DNA of 64,000 nt from Agarophyton chilense (taxonomy: Eukaryota; Rhodophyta; Florideophyceae; Gracilariales; Gracilariaceae). Positions within the stretch are counted from its first letter, which is position 1. Each line of letters starts with the position of its first letter. This document shows positions 1 through 12,678 of this stretch, one piece after another. The translations under genes were made by a program, and so were the position numbers. The DNA is taken from contig JARGXX010000027.1 in NCBI GenBank assembly GCA_030374765.1, forward strand, positions 1,148,109 to 1,212,108. The letters are read 5' to 3'. Under the pieces are notes generated by a model. It searched no databases and was not told the DNA's origin. It saw only the letters and a list, made by a program, of their open reading frames with translations.

Positions 1-1430
1 CAATCGCTAAATATGCTGCCAGTATTGTCATCCCCAACGCGATAATATGCGCAGCGGAGGAAGTAGAAAGGGCACGAAACGAGGCCTCCAGAATCCAGAC
101 CGGTTGCGCGAAATCCTCACCCATACAGAAGTTGAGAAGTTTATTGGACCAACCAAGTTTGTACAATATTGCAGTGTCTCAAGCGGCAAGACTCTACGAA
201 AAAGCGAAACGATGTTTTAAGGATAGTTTATCACCGATCGCTCTGGCTGTGAAGAAAGAGTCGTTAACTCCCATTCGAAAATCAAGAAGTGCTTTCAAAA
301 AGGCAGCCGAACATCAACTGGCTACTTGCGGGCTACTTATGCTACCAAGAGAACCATTGCCTGTACCGATCGTGATTCACAATTCCGAAAGTATTTGCTT
401 TCACTACACCAGCTGCACAAAGAAAGATAATATCGATTTTCAACGTCTGAAAGCTTTAAGTATGCTACGAAGCTTGCGGAAAGCAGACTGTGAAATATGG
501 AGCGATGGTTCTGTTGGGCGCCCAAATTGGCTTGAAATCAATAAACCATTACGAGCAGCTGTCGAATGGAATGAGGGATGGTACACAGGGTATATAGAAT
601 ACTTACGGAAAAGTGGTAACTACTCAAAAACAGTACAGAACTTTTACAAGAAACACGGAAGGTTACCGGATATTTCGATTCATTAAGACGACGGGTTCGT
701 TATGGCCTATTCTATATCTGAAAACCACCGAAATCTTGTTGATGCAGATGGACACGAACTAAGCTGGAAAACTCTAGAAATTACTGAAGTAGGAGGGAGT
801 TCGTTTGCAATTTGGTGGAACGATGATAAAGAACCGCAAAAAGGAATGCTCCCGGCAGGAGTTGAAACGTGCTCCTTTTTTACTGAGATAAAGGCTTTGA
901 AAAAAGCGTTGCAAGTTGTTCTGATACGCGTTAGGGAGGGATGGATTGGAAATATAAGAATTGTTACCGACTCTCACAGCATATTGAATAATCTCAAAGG
1001 AGTTGCCCGACATCAATCGTATTCTCTACAGCAAGTATCTATCAGCCTTTCTGAAATTGGAAAGTACTGTACCGTTGATATGGTTTGGATTCCAAGCCAT
1101 TGTGGTATCCCTCGAAATGATATGGGGGATAACCTAGCAAAAGAAGCTCTGAATATTTCTATGCAAGATCAAGTCGCCGTTCCAGTTGATTTTGCGGATG
1201 TGAAGAGAAGAGTCATAAAGAAGGAAAAGAAGTCCCCATTAATAGAAAACATTCCAGAAGGACTGGAAAACATTGTTTCTCTACGAGAGGCAAACGTCGC
1301 TTTATCGCAACTTGTAGTTGGTCACACACCGTGCTTGCATCCATTGGGGTCGTACTTACAGAAGAAAAGGCTCTATTGTACCTGTAGGCCGGGGGTGCTC
1401 AATGATGTAGATCATTATGTCTTAAGATGA
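1..1430 (+). pseudogene. Non-LTR retrotransposon ORF2 C-terminal part (post-RT region and RNase H), cut by window edge
   Basis: The frame is open from base 3 and runs past the left edge, so this is the 3' part of a larger gene. One in-frame TAA (684-686) interrupts it and the same frame resumes. RNase HI residues can be followed: Asp in SDGSV near 505, Glu in ETCSFFTE near 875, Asp in VTDSHS near 970, and His/Asp in PSHCGIPRNDMGDNLA near 1095-1135. The tail ends in a Cys/His cluster (YCTCRPG...DVDH), as is common after RNase H in LINE-type elements. About 95 residues separate the first Asp motif from the GGSSFAIWW strand, which normally follows closely, so the domain carries an insertion or a lineage-specific expansion. 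The family role is to copy element RNA and degrade it in hybrids. The copy is probably dead. The element clade cannot be named without the reverse transcriptase, which lies outside the window. Confidence 0.75.
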
Positions 1431-2071
1431 CCGTCGAGAACTATTTCAAGAAGAATATGTTTGCCCCCTGTGCAAGAACGTCAAGGCCTAGCGGTAGACG
1501 AAATCATCAAGAAGTGGCCAGAAAAAAGTGAGGGAACGTTTTTTTGACAAAGAACGCTCTGCACTACGTAGGAATTAGACAAGTGTGCCCGTAAAGAGAG
1601 AGAGAGAGAGTCTTTTAAGTTATTCAATGAAATATCGCTGTCAAATTTCTGCTCACTCGCGAGACTTCTACTGGCTTTCGGGGTTTGCAGAATTAGCTCT
1701 AAGTCCTGATCCGGTGTTCTCTAAAACTGGAAAATATGAAAGTCCGTATCTTTTCTCTTCATTCACACTTTTCACCTGTTATACGAGGCGGTTTATCTGC
1801 TCTTTCTGCTCCTCTCCTCCGGACGACATCTGCCCTCCATTCTCTGTTGGACGGGAGCACCATTTTCGTCTTTCCACACTATCTCCTGAGTGCAGCGATC
1901 TTCTCAAACCGATATCTCGCGCAGGTACCATTTTGCATAGGTCTTGTTCATCTCTGATATATCCTCGAGTACGTGTTTACACAAGTTATATGCATTGATC
2001 TGGATGCTTTCCCTTCGATTCTATTTGTTCATTCTAACATTCTGCTTCACTTCGCTTCTGTCAGGAACATC
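1431..2071. other. Intergenic stretch with an AG microsatellite
   Basis: No convincing gene. A short (AG)n run lies at about 1595-1610. The stretch 1620-1990 is pyrimidine-rich and holds only weak open frames that look like chance. Confidence 0.5.
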
Positions 2072-3505
2072 ATGAGTGTCAGGAATCCGAACCACTTCAC
2101 AGCTGATAGCGCCTTGAACTCGGAAATGCAAAGGAGCGTCTCGCTCCAGGTGTCACAGCGAAATGGATTCGGCCCTGTGGCAGAGGAGCCGGGAAAAAAG
2201 GCAGTACTGGCTGTTCAATCGAATACAACCGAAGGTAACATTCTTCCGCGTAACTCTGTTCGCATACCGAACGCATCGGACTGGAGAAAGATGAAAGCTA
2301 ACGACCGGCCAAGGGTTCCTACAGGTACTGTGGTCTCTGCTTGCGCAGTGTTCAAACGCCTGTATTAGAAGCAAATGGGGCGGAGCATAGAGTTGTTTGA
2401 CTCGAGCTTTCCTATGTACTTGGAAATGGCAAACAGGATCAAGGACGATATCCGTCTATATCTGTACCAGAAGCTGCACCTGGAGCGTGGATTTGACACG
2501 TACAAATCTGTCAGAATGGAGGTCTCGTCACATATTTAGGCTTTGAAGAGGAAGCTGGAAGACACTTACCCGGTTTTGAGTGCGGCTCAGAGCGGGTGGG
2601 TCTCGAATGAATTCATCAAGGAAGCCATGCAACGGGACAAGAAGGCTTTGGCGGAGGCAGCCAAGAAAAAGGTGGCCATGGAAAAGAAGAAAGCTGCCAA
2701 TGAGACCGAGCAGAACGAAGTCAATGATAAGGATGTAATGCGTACTTTGAGGGCCGCTTATAAGTATGAAAACCCCACGGATATTGCAGACACGTCACAA
2801 GGTGCAATGCCTACCCCAAACATCTGTACTCCTGGAAGGAGAAATGGTAGAGAAGGGAGCACTCAAAGAAGAGGCACTGTTGTTGCACATGAACAGGAGA
2901 TGGCCAACCTTCTTCGTAATGTTCAGGTAAGAATTGAGGGAAAGGGGGCAAGGGGGAGAAGGCAAGAGTGTCGCATTTGTGGACAGAAAAGGGTTTCACA
3001 GCTATCCACTGTGGGAAGGAGTCGGAAGTGCGCTCGACAAGAGGTGCTATTGCCACCCACACTTGTCGAATATTCGGAAGAGGACGCCCAAGACTCTCAT
3101 GAGCGCAAAGTCGTGCGAGCGGAGAAGCAGCCTAGGAAAGATCCCGTTCACCATCGCAATTCCAAGGAAGCAGGATCTTCCTCCGAAATTTCGAATATGT
3201 CTGCGGAGAATGACGACGATGAAGAGGAAAGCAGTGAAGGAGATGTTTCCGATTCTGAAGGAGAAACTCTCTATCAAGAAAGAGGTCCGCGACTTTTTTC
3301 AAGCCAGGATATTGAGGCGTCTGACTGGGATGGGGAGGACGGCTTCTATTGGCGACAGAGGGAGAGGAAGTTCAGGTGCCGAAAGCAGAAGTTCTCAAAC
3401 ACCGCGCGGAAAAGAGCGGCGAGGAAAGTGTCCAATCAAGGGTCGAAGAAAGAAGCTAAGAGAACGTTCAAGACTCCTCGCCGTTCCGATAGCTTTGGGG
3501 TGTGA
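2072..3505 (+). pseudogene. Unrecognised gene with Lys/Glu-rich coiled-coil-like centre and acidic tail, two in-frame TAG stops
   Basis: Starting at the ATG at 2072 one frame reads to a TGA at 3503-3505, broken only by TAG at 2366-2368 and 2537-2539. The readable segments before, between and after the stops look protein-like, so I treat them as one gene. The segment after the second stop is rich in Lys, Glu and Ala (about 2620-2740), suggesting a helical coiled coil. A later part is strongly acidic (Asp/Glu/Ser near 3200-3260) and then basic. A good splice donor (CAG/GTAAGA) at about 2925 and another at 3527 suggest the true 3' end is spliced, which could explain why two frames overlap between 2934 and 3530. 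I do not recognise the family. It could be an ORF1-like protein of the neighbouring retroelement or a host nuclear protein. Confidence 0.45.
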
Positions 3506-3526
3506 TGTAGGCGATCTTTTTGCCAG

Positions 3527-3604
3527 GTAAGTATATCTCTTTCACTTTCTGTTGTGCACTTCTTTCTCTACACTAACAATGTTAACATATCTGGATTGAT
3601 GTAG
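3527..3604 (+). other. Probable GT-AG intron
   Basis: A near-perfect donor (AG/GTAAGTAT) at 3527 is followed 78 bases later by a TAG acceptor at 3602-3604, with a plausible branch site (CTAAC) near 3573. Its size and signals fit a short spliceosomal intron ending the gene to its left. It is predicted from sequence only. If real, the coding end of that gene shifts frame and lies past 3605. Confidence 0.45.
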
Positions 3605-4274
3605 TCTCTCTCAAGCATTTTATTGCTGGCGTCCAACGTGCCTTCTTCCCAGGATCACATAGAAGTTCTAACATGTAAATCCCATATTCTGGTTTGCTTG
3701 CGTACATCTAGTGTCGCGCTTTGGGTGTTCATGGGTCCCTTTTGTGAGTTTGGGGCCATGCTCGTGGCCTTCAAGGTCATGATTTGTGCTTTGTGCATGA
3801 CATTATCTGTTCTTGACCCAGGCGTGATCTACCATAGAATAGATTTTGTACTACAATGGCAACAATTAAAGCCTCTACAGAACATATGCCAGCTGCCTCA
3901 CGGTGAGCTTTTGAACATTGTCGGTACTATTCTCGAACAGTTACGGTACTACCTTGGTAGTGCTCGAGGATTTACTTCGAACACTACTTGGCCACATCTT
4001 CATACATTTTTGTAGATACTACAAAGGCTGATAATGTACAGAAAAACTACTAAAGTAGCTCGACATATGTCCAAAGAAGGGCCTTTGTTGCCCACTTTTC
4101 GGACCTACTATGCCATGCTGTATATGGCCATTTCCTGGACATTTTTAACGGCATTTTTGTGCTTAAGTTTCGGCCATGTTCTGGCAGATCTCGGGACATG
4201 AAAATGTGAAGTTTTTGGATGGGTTTTCGGCCATTTTTAGGGCATTCTTGGTACTGGCAGATGTTTTACAGGGG
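3605..4274. other. Unassigned stretch
   Basis: A 130-codon open frame (3623-4015, +) starts just after the predicted intron. It is Leu/Cys-rich, resembles no family I know, and may be chance or the last exon. The part after 4070 is non-coding and contains several copies of a CGGCCAT-like word that recurs in the fold-back repeat at 5155-5418. Confidence 0.35.
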
Positions 4275-4847
4275 AAGGTGAACAGTGCAACTGCATAAAG
4301 AAGTTCGAGCGTTGGAAACAATACAGCTTGAGAAGGAGTGATGGCCTGAGTAAATATTATTGCTCGTTCGGATATCCGGTTGCGGAATCCATAGAGAGCG
4401 ACAAAAAAGACATGATACCCATGTTGTCTCCTTTACTTGCAGTCGGAGCTCATCTCTGGTACCTTATATACTTTGTACGAGGGTGAGTTTTCAAATCATA
4501 CATAAATAATACCCAGTGGTTAGCCACTTAGCTAATCCACTGTACGGGTATGGTTCCTACTGGACTGATAGCTATAAAGGGCAGTAAAGCCTGAAACGTG
4601 GAGCGCCAAAACAGGTGTCCTTTCCAATATGTCATTCCTCTAAAAAGTATCCCAAATGCGTGCTCGCCGTGGCAAGCCACTCGACCAGTGCCAACACGTG
4701 TTCCCCTAATCTATCCTGCCTCTAGGCACCAAATGCAGGGCGCCGTTTTATATCACCAAACTGAGCAAAACTTTCACTTATGAGTTATACGCGCAACCTT
4801 GCGATAAAATAATCCCATCGATTTATCCAACTTTGTAGAATAATACA
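4275..4847 (+). mobile_element. Degenerate solo LTR, family B, 5' part missing
   Basis: The sequence aligns by eye with the family B LTRs at 9343-10058 (reverse) and 19206-19881 (same strand). Shared words include GGTGAACAGTGCAACTG at the left end, ACCCATGTTGTCTCCTTTAC, AATAATACCCAGTGG, and the terminal GTAGAATAATACA. The first ~60 bases of the LTR are absent and no target duplication is visible. It is much more diverged than the other two copies, so it is an older insertion. No internal region adjoins it. Confidence 0.75.
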
Positions 4848-5154
4848 TTGGCTCTATACTTGTGCGCTTCTGAAAGTACTCACACATCCCACAGGGTAGC
4901 CTGCGCAGCATATGACCTGTCTATATTTTTTACTCCAACAAGAGTCTCACCGACACTATCATCTTCTCGTTGAACAAACAGTTTACGGATTCCCATTTGA
5001 GTATTGGTATTCTTTCTGTCTTTCTTATTTCTTATTTTCGTTTATTCTACCTCCAGTATCGTATTTTCCTGTCGTCCTTTTTTGGTGAAAGTATATTTTC
5101 TCTAATGGCAACGGACTCCCAACATCTTGTCGTTACAATCGACGAAACCTTCAA

Positions 5155-5418
5155 ACATCGAATATGGCCCAAATATGGCCGAAATGTGGACGAAATATGG
5201 GCGTATAGGTCGAGAATCTATGAGAATGTATAACTAATAAAGATGAGAATCTTTCCCTTTTCAGAAACAGTCCGAAAAACGGCCGAAAATGGCCGAAATA
5301 TAACCGTTAAACTCAACAAGATATGCTTACCATCACTAATTATATGTTCTCGTAGACTATCGCCCTTAACGCCCACATTTCGTCCACATTCCAGCTATAT
5401 TTGGCCCATATTCGATGT
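5155..5418. repeat. Fold-back (MITE-like) inverted repeat
   Basis: The left arm (about 5155-5237) and right arm (about 5334-5418) are imperfect reverse complements over some 80 bases, separated by a loop of about 95 bases. Both arms contain ATATGGCCC-, GTGGACGAAAT- and GGGCG-type words in mirrored order. No coding capacity. This is the structure of a fold-back or MITE-like element. I could not identify a clean target duplication. Confidence 0.6.
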
Positions 5419-8400
5419 TCGTAGGGGTCTCCTCTACTGAAGACTCTTGGTTTCATCGTTGAGTTTCCCACACGTTGATGATACCGCTTCGTTTGTACTC
5501 TCTTCGATTATACTGAAGTTGAACATCTGACTTACACTTCGTCTTAGTTGTGTTCAGCTGGAGAAACTCATGTTGATGATTTACCATTTTGAGGGGAAAA
5601 CAAGAAAATCTACGTGAAGGCTTTGGCTTGCGGCAAAGCACCGTAGGGATCATGGTGACCTGAGGCCAATTCGGCATGGGGTGAAACTTTCTGATAAATC
5701 CGGGAGACAGTACTATAGTTCCGAGCATCTGCGATGACGTGACATAAACGCGCAGGGTCTTGTTCTGTCTAGCTTAGAGCATCCGCACGTTCGAATCCTG
5801 TCCATGACGCAGTGGTTTGTATTTTTGTATAGACAAATCAGTGATTTTCCCAAAGTGTTGTCATGTCAAAGATTGGTTTTGTATCATAGCTTCAATCTTG
5901 CTGTAGTCTGCTACTTAAAAGAGCGTTTGATACAGAACCACAAACTCAAACTTTTCGTACAACTTTGGAAACCATTGAATATGTGAGTCGTCTCTGTGGT
6001 GGAAAGGATAGAAAATCCAAACCAGGGTTATGTTTTATATGATAGTATTTGCCACATTGTAAGTCTCTCCCTATAAATTTTGAGAGAGGTTCACGTCCTG
6101 GTATTTTTCTTTTGCATCACATTAGAGTGTGTTGAAAGTGAACTAAAATTGTCGCTGTGGAAGACCGGATCATATGTAGCATGAGCATGGTTACAGCTTG
6201 CGGGATTTATTTTCAGATGAACCTGCTGCACTGCATAAAGTGAGGAACTTTCGTTTTTGTGGAATTTTTTCACAGAATTCGCGATGGGATTATTGTTGTT
6301 CACGGTCGAAAGCGTAAAGAAAGGCCATTTATATCCTATGTAACTTGCCCAGATGTGATCACTGGAAACACAATTTGATACCTTCTGGGCTTATATAAGC
6401 CCACTTACAAGTTACTAAATCACATTTCCATACAAATTGTGTTTCAAAAACATATCCTTTTCACTGAAATTTCGATACTTGGCTTTTTGACTACGGTATA
6501 TCTAGAAAAACCAATACAAACACAATTTGTGTTCAAAATACTGTTTCATGGACATATCGCATATTGTATCATATTATCTGTAACGCACGTTCACTAGTTT
6601 ATTTTCGCCCATCAAGCCTGAATGATAGACACACATAGTCGTGGCATTCATTCAATAAAAACTTCTTATGAAATAGAGCATGTTTTATCTCGACAATCCT
6701 GAATACAGTTTATAAATTGAAAAAGTCTACTAAATTGACTTCCTTGAGCAAATGCACCCTGTCGAGCACTTCACAGACTCTTTCCTATCGTAAATATCAG
6801 TAGAGAGTGTCACCCGTTCAAATACAGTTATATTTACACTATTAAACCACTGCTTTATAAAATTTTAATTGTGCATTAATGAAATATCCTACTGAAAAAT
6901 ACAATCTACCTTTTACATGCGGTATGAAAAGTGTAATGAATAATTTTCCAACACTTTCTCATACTGTTTAAATGTCCATTTAGTTTCAACAATACCGTGT
7001 CCGTCTTTTTTTTCTTTTGCTATTTCATCCAAACCATAACTAAGAGCCAACCAGAGTATTTCGGTTAAACGATCTTTTTTTTTTGCAAACATAATGCTTC
7101 TAAAAATTTACGCAATCTGTTTCATCAAAATTTAATTTGTTTTCGTCAGATAAAATATCTCTGTGCCATCATGAATTCAAAAAATATTTTCCATTTCCCC
7201 TAACTACTTCCATAGTCTTATGATGTTCGTTCAGAAAAAAGTTTTTATTCATTTTTGAATGATTGAACAAATTTTGACGATTTATTTCCAGCCATATCAA
7301 GGATCGTAAAAAGTTTAACTTAAGATTTGTTAAAACTTTTTTGAAAGACGGGATGTTGTTACCTAGCTGGCGTTTTATACCACCTTCTGTTAATTTTTAG
7401 GACAAAAAGGCCGACCTGTAAAACGCTTAATTCTCTAAGTAAAAAGCTTTTGAGGGAGTTTATAAATTTGTTGAGCCGCGTTTTAATTCTCGAGCAATAC
7501 CCTTTAAAATCATTTTCTTATAATCTAAGCAAATGATTGGCACCTGTTTGTGGCGTTATAAAGGTTGTCCACGAGCCATAATAGGGTTCTTTTTAATATG
7601 AAGAATATCTCTTTGAAACACTGTTTTGGACTTCGATGTCAGCGATGCTTGGCCCATAACTTGTTGACATGCGATCTTTTGGAATGAGATATAATTATTC
7701 CAATATATACTTCTTCTTCTTCTTGATCTTCTTAAACCATCACAACCACATAATTAGGTCAATAGTTACTAGGGGTCATGTTCCTTGGCTTTCCGTTTGA
7801 AACTCCAGATGTATAACGTTTTTCGAGTCTTCCTATTTCTGCGATAGACAAAAGCAGGCGTACAAAATCTTTACAAGGATTCTAAAAAAGGGATAATAAC
7901 CAAAAAGTATGCTTTCACACAATACCTAAAGCTGGCTTTTTACGGGAAATGCTACTTGACACCACTTGCGACAGTTTTCCGTTCAGTGCTAGATCCCAGA
8001 TCGCCATTAAAGTCTTAACGACCACAACAGGCTGTTCACTTTATGCAAGCTTTCTAGACAGACCCAGCATTGTTCCCACACAGAAACTCTCCCGTCCACG
8101 CCGAGAGCGCCTCAACCGGTACAGTGGGCAGCCATGGGGTGCTCCAACCAGCAGCCAAAGCCTTACTGGTTCCTTGTACAGCGGAAAACTCCTCACAGAT
8201 TTTTATAATGAATGGGGTTTTCTTCCAAGGATATTTGCCTCACTAGACTTCAGATGGCATAGGCCTCATTTTTTGATAAATTTAAAGAGCTATAAGCCAA
8301 AAAAGTAATGTTTCTGAGATTCCAGTCTTGGTTAAGGTCGTTTGAGAAAGAACAAGAAGACATCAGAACTTCTATTAAAAAGATCTAGAATCTCCAAAGT

Positions 8401-8820
8401 CGAGCTGAAACGCATTAAAAATCGATAGTTAGTACTATGTATTCTTGGATTATCCTGATCGCTACTAGCAGCATTTAAAGCAGCACATTAAACAAGAAAA
8501 ATGGAATAATTATGATTGTTTTCCTTAATGCACCATTACGTCTTTCGACGCCAGCGATGTAAGAGAAAGTGCAGACCCTGCTGGAACTCCATACACTTGT
8601 GTTCCAGTAATGCTGGAACACTGTATGTGTTACGGGGTGCATCCGAAAACGCCCCTTTTCCCAGGATCCCAAGAGAAAATACCGACACGGAGGCAGGAGA
8701 AAGCCTTTGCGCTTCCCTGTAACCGTTCTCGAATTTTTCAGAGCCATGCAGATGGTGAGCAAATTGCTTAAGCTGGCCACGCCTCTGCTTGGATGCAATT
8801 ACCCTTTCCGATAAATCCCA
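5419..8820. other. Long AT-rich non-coding region
   Basis: No recognisable gene. It contains an 18-bp perfect palindrome at 6386-6403 (TGGGCTTAT and its mirror), several direct and inverted copies of AACACAATTTG between 6365 and 6540, and poly-T tracts near 7010 and 7075. Open frames at 7949-8308 (+) and 8475-8841 (-) have no family resemblance. I cannot support them as genes. Confidence 0.5.
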
Positions 8821-10459
8821 ATGTCGGTGTTTCTGAAACACAGAAGCATTGGAAAAAGACTACCTATATGGCATAACCTTGAGCGAACAAACATGAAGAT
8901 TAAGGCAATGAAGACTACACAAGAAACTGGTGTGAGCGGTGAACACTCCTTTTACAAAAAGGACCAAAGCAGCAGTGACAACGAAATTTTTCCTCCAACA
9001 CCAGCATTTCGAAATCCGACTGCTTTAAAACTAATAGTTCCAAATACACCAAGTTCGAAACCGGCTAGGAACCGAAAAGGAACATGGAACTACAGTGAGG
9101 AAGATGTAGATGTTCTCCTGGACTACGTCTAACTCCACGAACCAACGGGTGCAAATCAATGGGCTCGAGTGTGTAAGGACTGTAACCCATATGGTCGAAA
9201 AAATTACAGACCTTAGCGTCAGCAAGAGAGTGTAAAAACAAAGTTTGATAAAATGACCTACGTTAAGAAGAATACCGGAGATCCGACCTTTCCACCCCAG
9301 ATTCGCCGTGCGAAGCAAATTCAAGATCACATACTTTCTAAGTGCAGTATTCTACTATGTCGGGGAATCCGATAGGTTGGTTTTTCGCGAAGTCGCGGTT
9401 GGAACTCATGAGTGAGTGTTATCATTAGCATTGTGATATGAAGCGGCATCCCGCATAGGATGCCTAGAGGCATAATGTCTTAGTGGAACACCTGGCGTCA
9501 TGGGTCGAGTGGCTTACCACGGCGCGCGCATAGTTGTGACCCTTCTTAGGGGAATGCCATATTGGAAACGGCGCATGTAGTGGCGATCCACGTGGAGGGC
9601 TTTACTACCCTTTGTAGCTAGACGTCCATTAGAGACCATACCCATACAGTGGTTTGGCGAAGTGGCTGACCACTGGGTATTATTTATATGTTAATTTGGG
9701 CACTCACCCTGGTACACAGTGTATAGTGTACCAGAGGTGAGCGCCGACCCCAAGTAAAGGAGACAACATGGGCATCATGACCATTCTGTTCCTCGCTTAT
9801 GATTCCTTAACCGGAGATCCGGACGAGCTATAATAGATAGTCAGCCTCCAACCACATCACGAGCCGTCTCGTACCTACGTTCCATCAACGTTTTACAGTT
9901 GCACTGTTCACCCTCGCTGGCGAGTAGTGGCCTTACACCCCATTTCCAGCTCGCTGGTGTTGTAGCTCTACCACCCCTTTTCCTTCGCCGCAAGCAATCA
10001 ATCGCCAGTCCGAACGCTGTCGCAGGTGTCTGCTCTCTCCGTTAGAGCGGATACTACACTAAGATGATTTCAGTTACCCATAATAGCAATTTGGATTCTG
10101 AAATCACGGTTCCATTCAAAAATGTAAAGGACAACTCTAAATTTGACAAGAAGAAGCGTAGCACGGAAGCACACGAAAACATGGATGACATTCGACCATC
10201 GCCACGAAAAAAACGACCTCTCACAAACCCACGTCCTCCATTTTCAAAGCGCTTCGAAATTGAATTAATGGAAAGCATAACGAAAATGGCCAAGTATATG
10301 GCAGACCTTGCAAATGAACAACTACGAAGAGAGAATCGAGAAGTCTCTGCACTACGTGATCTAGAAGTACTGGTGTCCCAATCAATCGAAAAGGCAATCA
10401 AACGTGTCCTTGGATCCAAGAAGCACACTAGTGACTGTCGTGATGATGCCCAGCAGTAG
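8821..10459 (+). pseudogene. SANT/Myb-like (DUF6818-like) protein gene, disrupted by stops and a solo LTR
   Basis: The first part (8821-9342) encodes a tryptophan-containing helix-turn-helix region: WNYSEEDVDVLLDYV, then NQWARV, KTKFDKM and TGDPTFPP followed by RRAKQI. That order is typical of the Myb/SANT-like DUF6818 family, known from oomycetes and other eukaryotes and often linked to transposons. Stops interrupt it at 9130-9132 (TAA) and 9214-9216 (TAG). A solo LTR is inserted at 9343-10058. Skipping it and one copy of the target duplication puts the frame back in register with 10064-10459, which encodes a basic stretch and then a helical, probably coiled-coil, tail. About 305 residues originally. 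Likely a DNA-binding protein once, now inactive. The family assignment rests on motif order, not a search. Confidence 0.6.
9343..10058 (-). mobile_element. Solo LTR, family B, with 5-bp target duplication CTAAG
   Basis: On the minus strand it begins TGTAGTATCC and ends with a terminal CA, and it is flanked by perfect CTAAG repeats at 9338-9342 and 10059-10063. It matches the LTR at 19206-19881 in reverse orientation over nearly its whole length. There is no internal region, so it is a solo LTR left by LTR-LTR recombination. It sits inside the reading frame of the DUF6818-like gene. Confidence 0.9.
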
Positions 10460-11964
10460 TAGCGCCTTGGTCATATGTATGTACCACATCTGTACTTGGC
10501 ATCCCCTCTAATCGATGCTTTTTTTAATTTTTACGTATGCTACTTGTTCGTGAATGATATTCGTGTTGACCGATTCAAAGCACTGATGTCTTCTCGCCAT
10601 ATCTCTGACCCTTTCCCCCCGTCCCCAAATTCTTCTGCTTCACGTGAGCGTGATGCTGCCGTCCATAAAAAACAGCATGAAAATCAATGACTACCATACG
10701 ATTTGAGCCCCGTTTGGCATCCCCGTCACACACGCTAAAGCACCACGTGAATACCGGCCTTTAATTTTTGCATGTCTTCCTTTTCCAAGCAAATCTCAGA
10801 GTTTGTCATGCGGCACGCTGCCTCTGACCACCTAGTAATATTTACAGCGAGAGTGCATATGGGCATGAATTTGACTGGCAATTTGCAATTTACGCCCCAG
10901 AGAAGCAACAATTCGGTTAAGCATCATGTCGGTAACCGTTAACGGATGAAATTTGATTGTATCTCACGTTTCTGGTGCGATAATTCACAAGGTGGAACGC
11001 CACACTAAGCAGTCAACTACGTTTGTAATGATTGGCAGGCAACCATTTCGTCAAACGAAGGAATGGTTCTTTCAGCCCTCTTACTCCTCACTACGCACTT
11101 TGTGGTTCCCTTGGATATATTCGCTGCAGGGCAAGGTCTATGGCCGCACAACCGAAAGAGGGTGGAATTGTTCCCATCTGGTTACTTTTTCGCGCTCTAA
11201 CGACTTTACCATGTGTTATTCTCGTATTTTTCACGAAGGAACTATCGCCAAGAATAGCTAAACCCGTATGTATATTACAATTTTCATTCAATGACGGCCA
11301 ATATAGTCCTGAGACGTAAGCAAGCTTGCTGTCATGCCAGCTTTCTGAAAAATTCACACAGGCGTAAATAAAATCTCCCTTGATTTTCTATACTAACAAG
11401 TTCGGAGCCTCCAAGTTTTGCGTCATCGCGTTATAGAACGCATTCTACTTGTCAAGACCTACGAAAATTGCGCAGAGAAGACGTGCACCGTCGCTGACTC
11501 CAAACACTACGTGGAGCGCGAAAGCATAAGGGCGACTGGTTTGCCGAAGATTGCAAGATTCTTCCATTTCGCTTCGTGTTGGCCACTCAATTCGGAACTC
11601 AAGATTAATGGGATCACATCTCACGGTCCAAAGCAAGTCCAAAGAGAAATTCAACCATTTCGATAACGAAGACGGTGTTATGCTAAATATAGGGCACAAT
11701 GTGTTGTCAACATCTCTGCTTTTCATGTACTAGAGCGCCAATTCTAGAAGATCTTCGAAGTGGAGGAATGCTCTTCGCCCTCCTGCGCTAGGCGTCCTAC
11801 AAAAGGGAAAGCCTTTTCAAATGTTAGGCATCGTCATTTCAAACAACTTTACCATCTTGGAGAAGAACAATGAACGAAGAAAGTTTGTGGTTACCATAAA
11901 ACCTTTTACAGTCCCGAACAGTAGGAACTTTCGCCATTACGTAGTATGAAAGCGGGGTTTCAAG
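10460..11964. other. Unassigned stretch between the DUF6818-like gene and the gypsy element
   Basis: Several short frames (for example 10953-11261 and 11418-11666, +) have no motif I recognise and no continuity with each other. I see no gene that can be supported. Confidence 0.4.
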
Positions 11965-11969
11965 ATGCC

Positions 11970-12603
11970 TGTCATATAGTGGAAGAAGATCTGACCTTTG
12001 AGGTTGTCGATATACTACGCTGACCTTGTAGGTGATGGATGGGAGGGATCATCGGCCATGCAGCTCCGGGCGAGCTACCATCTAGGTGTTCTCAGCCACG
12101 TGTAGTGTTGACATGCACGTTCTGGTTGGGTAATTGTTAGTAGTTGTAATTGTAATTATATTTATTTTAATACAGTAGTCGAGTGGCCACCAGGCACTGT
12201 AGCCAGTGCTGGCCAGGTCTCTGACACTAGGTCAGAGACCGTGCCTTGCTGGCACCTCCCGAGTGATCTGGAGATTGCAGTCCACAGCATATAGGGAACT
12301 GCACCTCCCCCATCCAAATCTGATAAAGACAGGCACCACTTTGGTCACAACTATACCTTTTGATTCATTGTTTCTCAACTACCACATAGGCTGTCCCACG
12401 CGTCGATGCCTACCGTCGTTCACCTACACGGTATAGGCTAGTTGCCCAGCCGTTTGCCCCTGCGGGTTTTCACGGTGCCCTGTTACCATCGAGGTTAATT
12501 ACGTCTACCTTCTAAAATTGAACGTCATCACGATCCCTAAGGTTGAGCGTCACTACGCTCCCGAGACTAGACAGTAGCAGACCCCAGAGGTGATTGTACG
12601 ACA
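11970..12603 (+). repeat. 5' LTR of the gypsy element
   Basis: Begins TGTCATATAGTGG and ends GTACGACA. It aligns with 23175-24687 once the 888-bp insertion there is removed. It would hold the element's promoter; I do not see a clear TATA box. Confidence 0.88.
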
Positions 12604-12622
12604 TTTTGGTCTCCCGACTTAC
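12604..12622 (+). promoter_or_regulatory. Probable primer-binding site of the gypsy element
   Basis: Directly after the 5' LTR, TTTTGGTCTCCCGACTT contains the TGG expected opposite a tRNA 3' CCA end. The tRNA was not identified. Confidence 0.55.
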
Positions 12623-12678
12623 AAAGTTTTTTAAGGTTTCGTCGTACCTTCACGGTTCACACGAGATTACGAGAAGGA

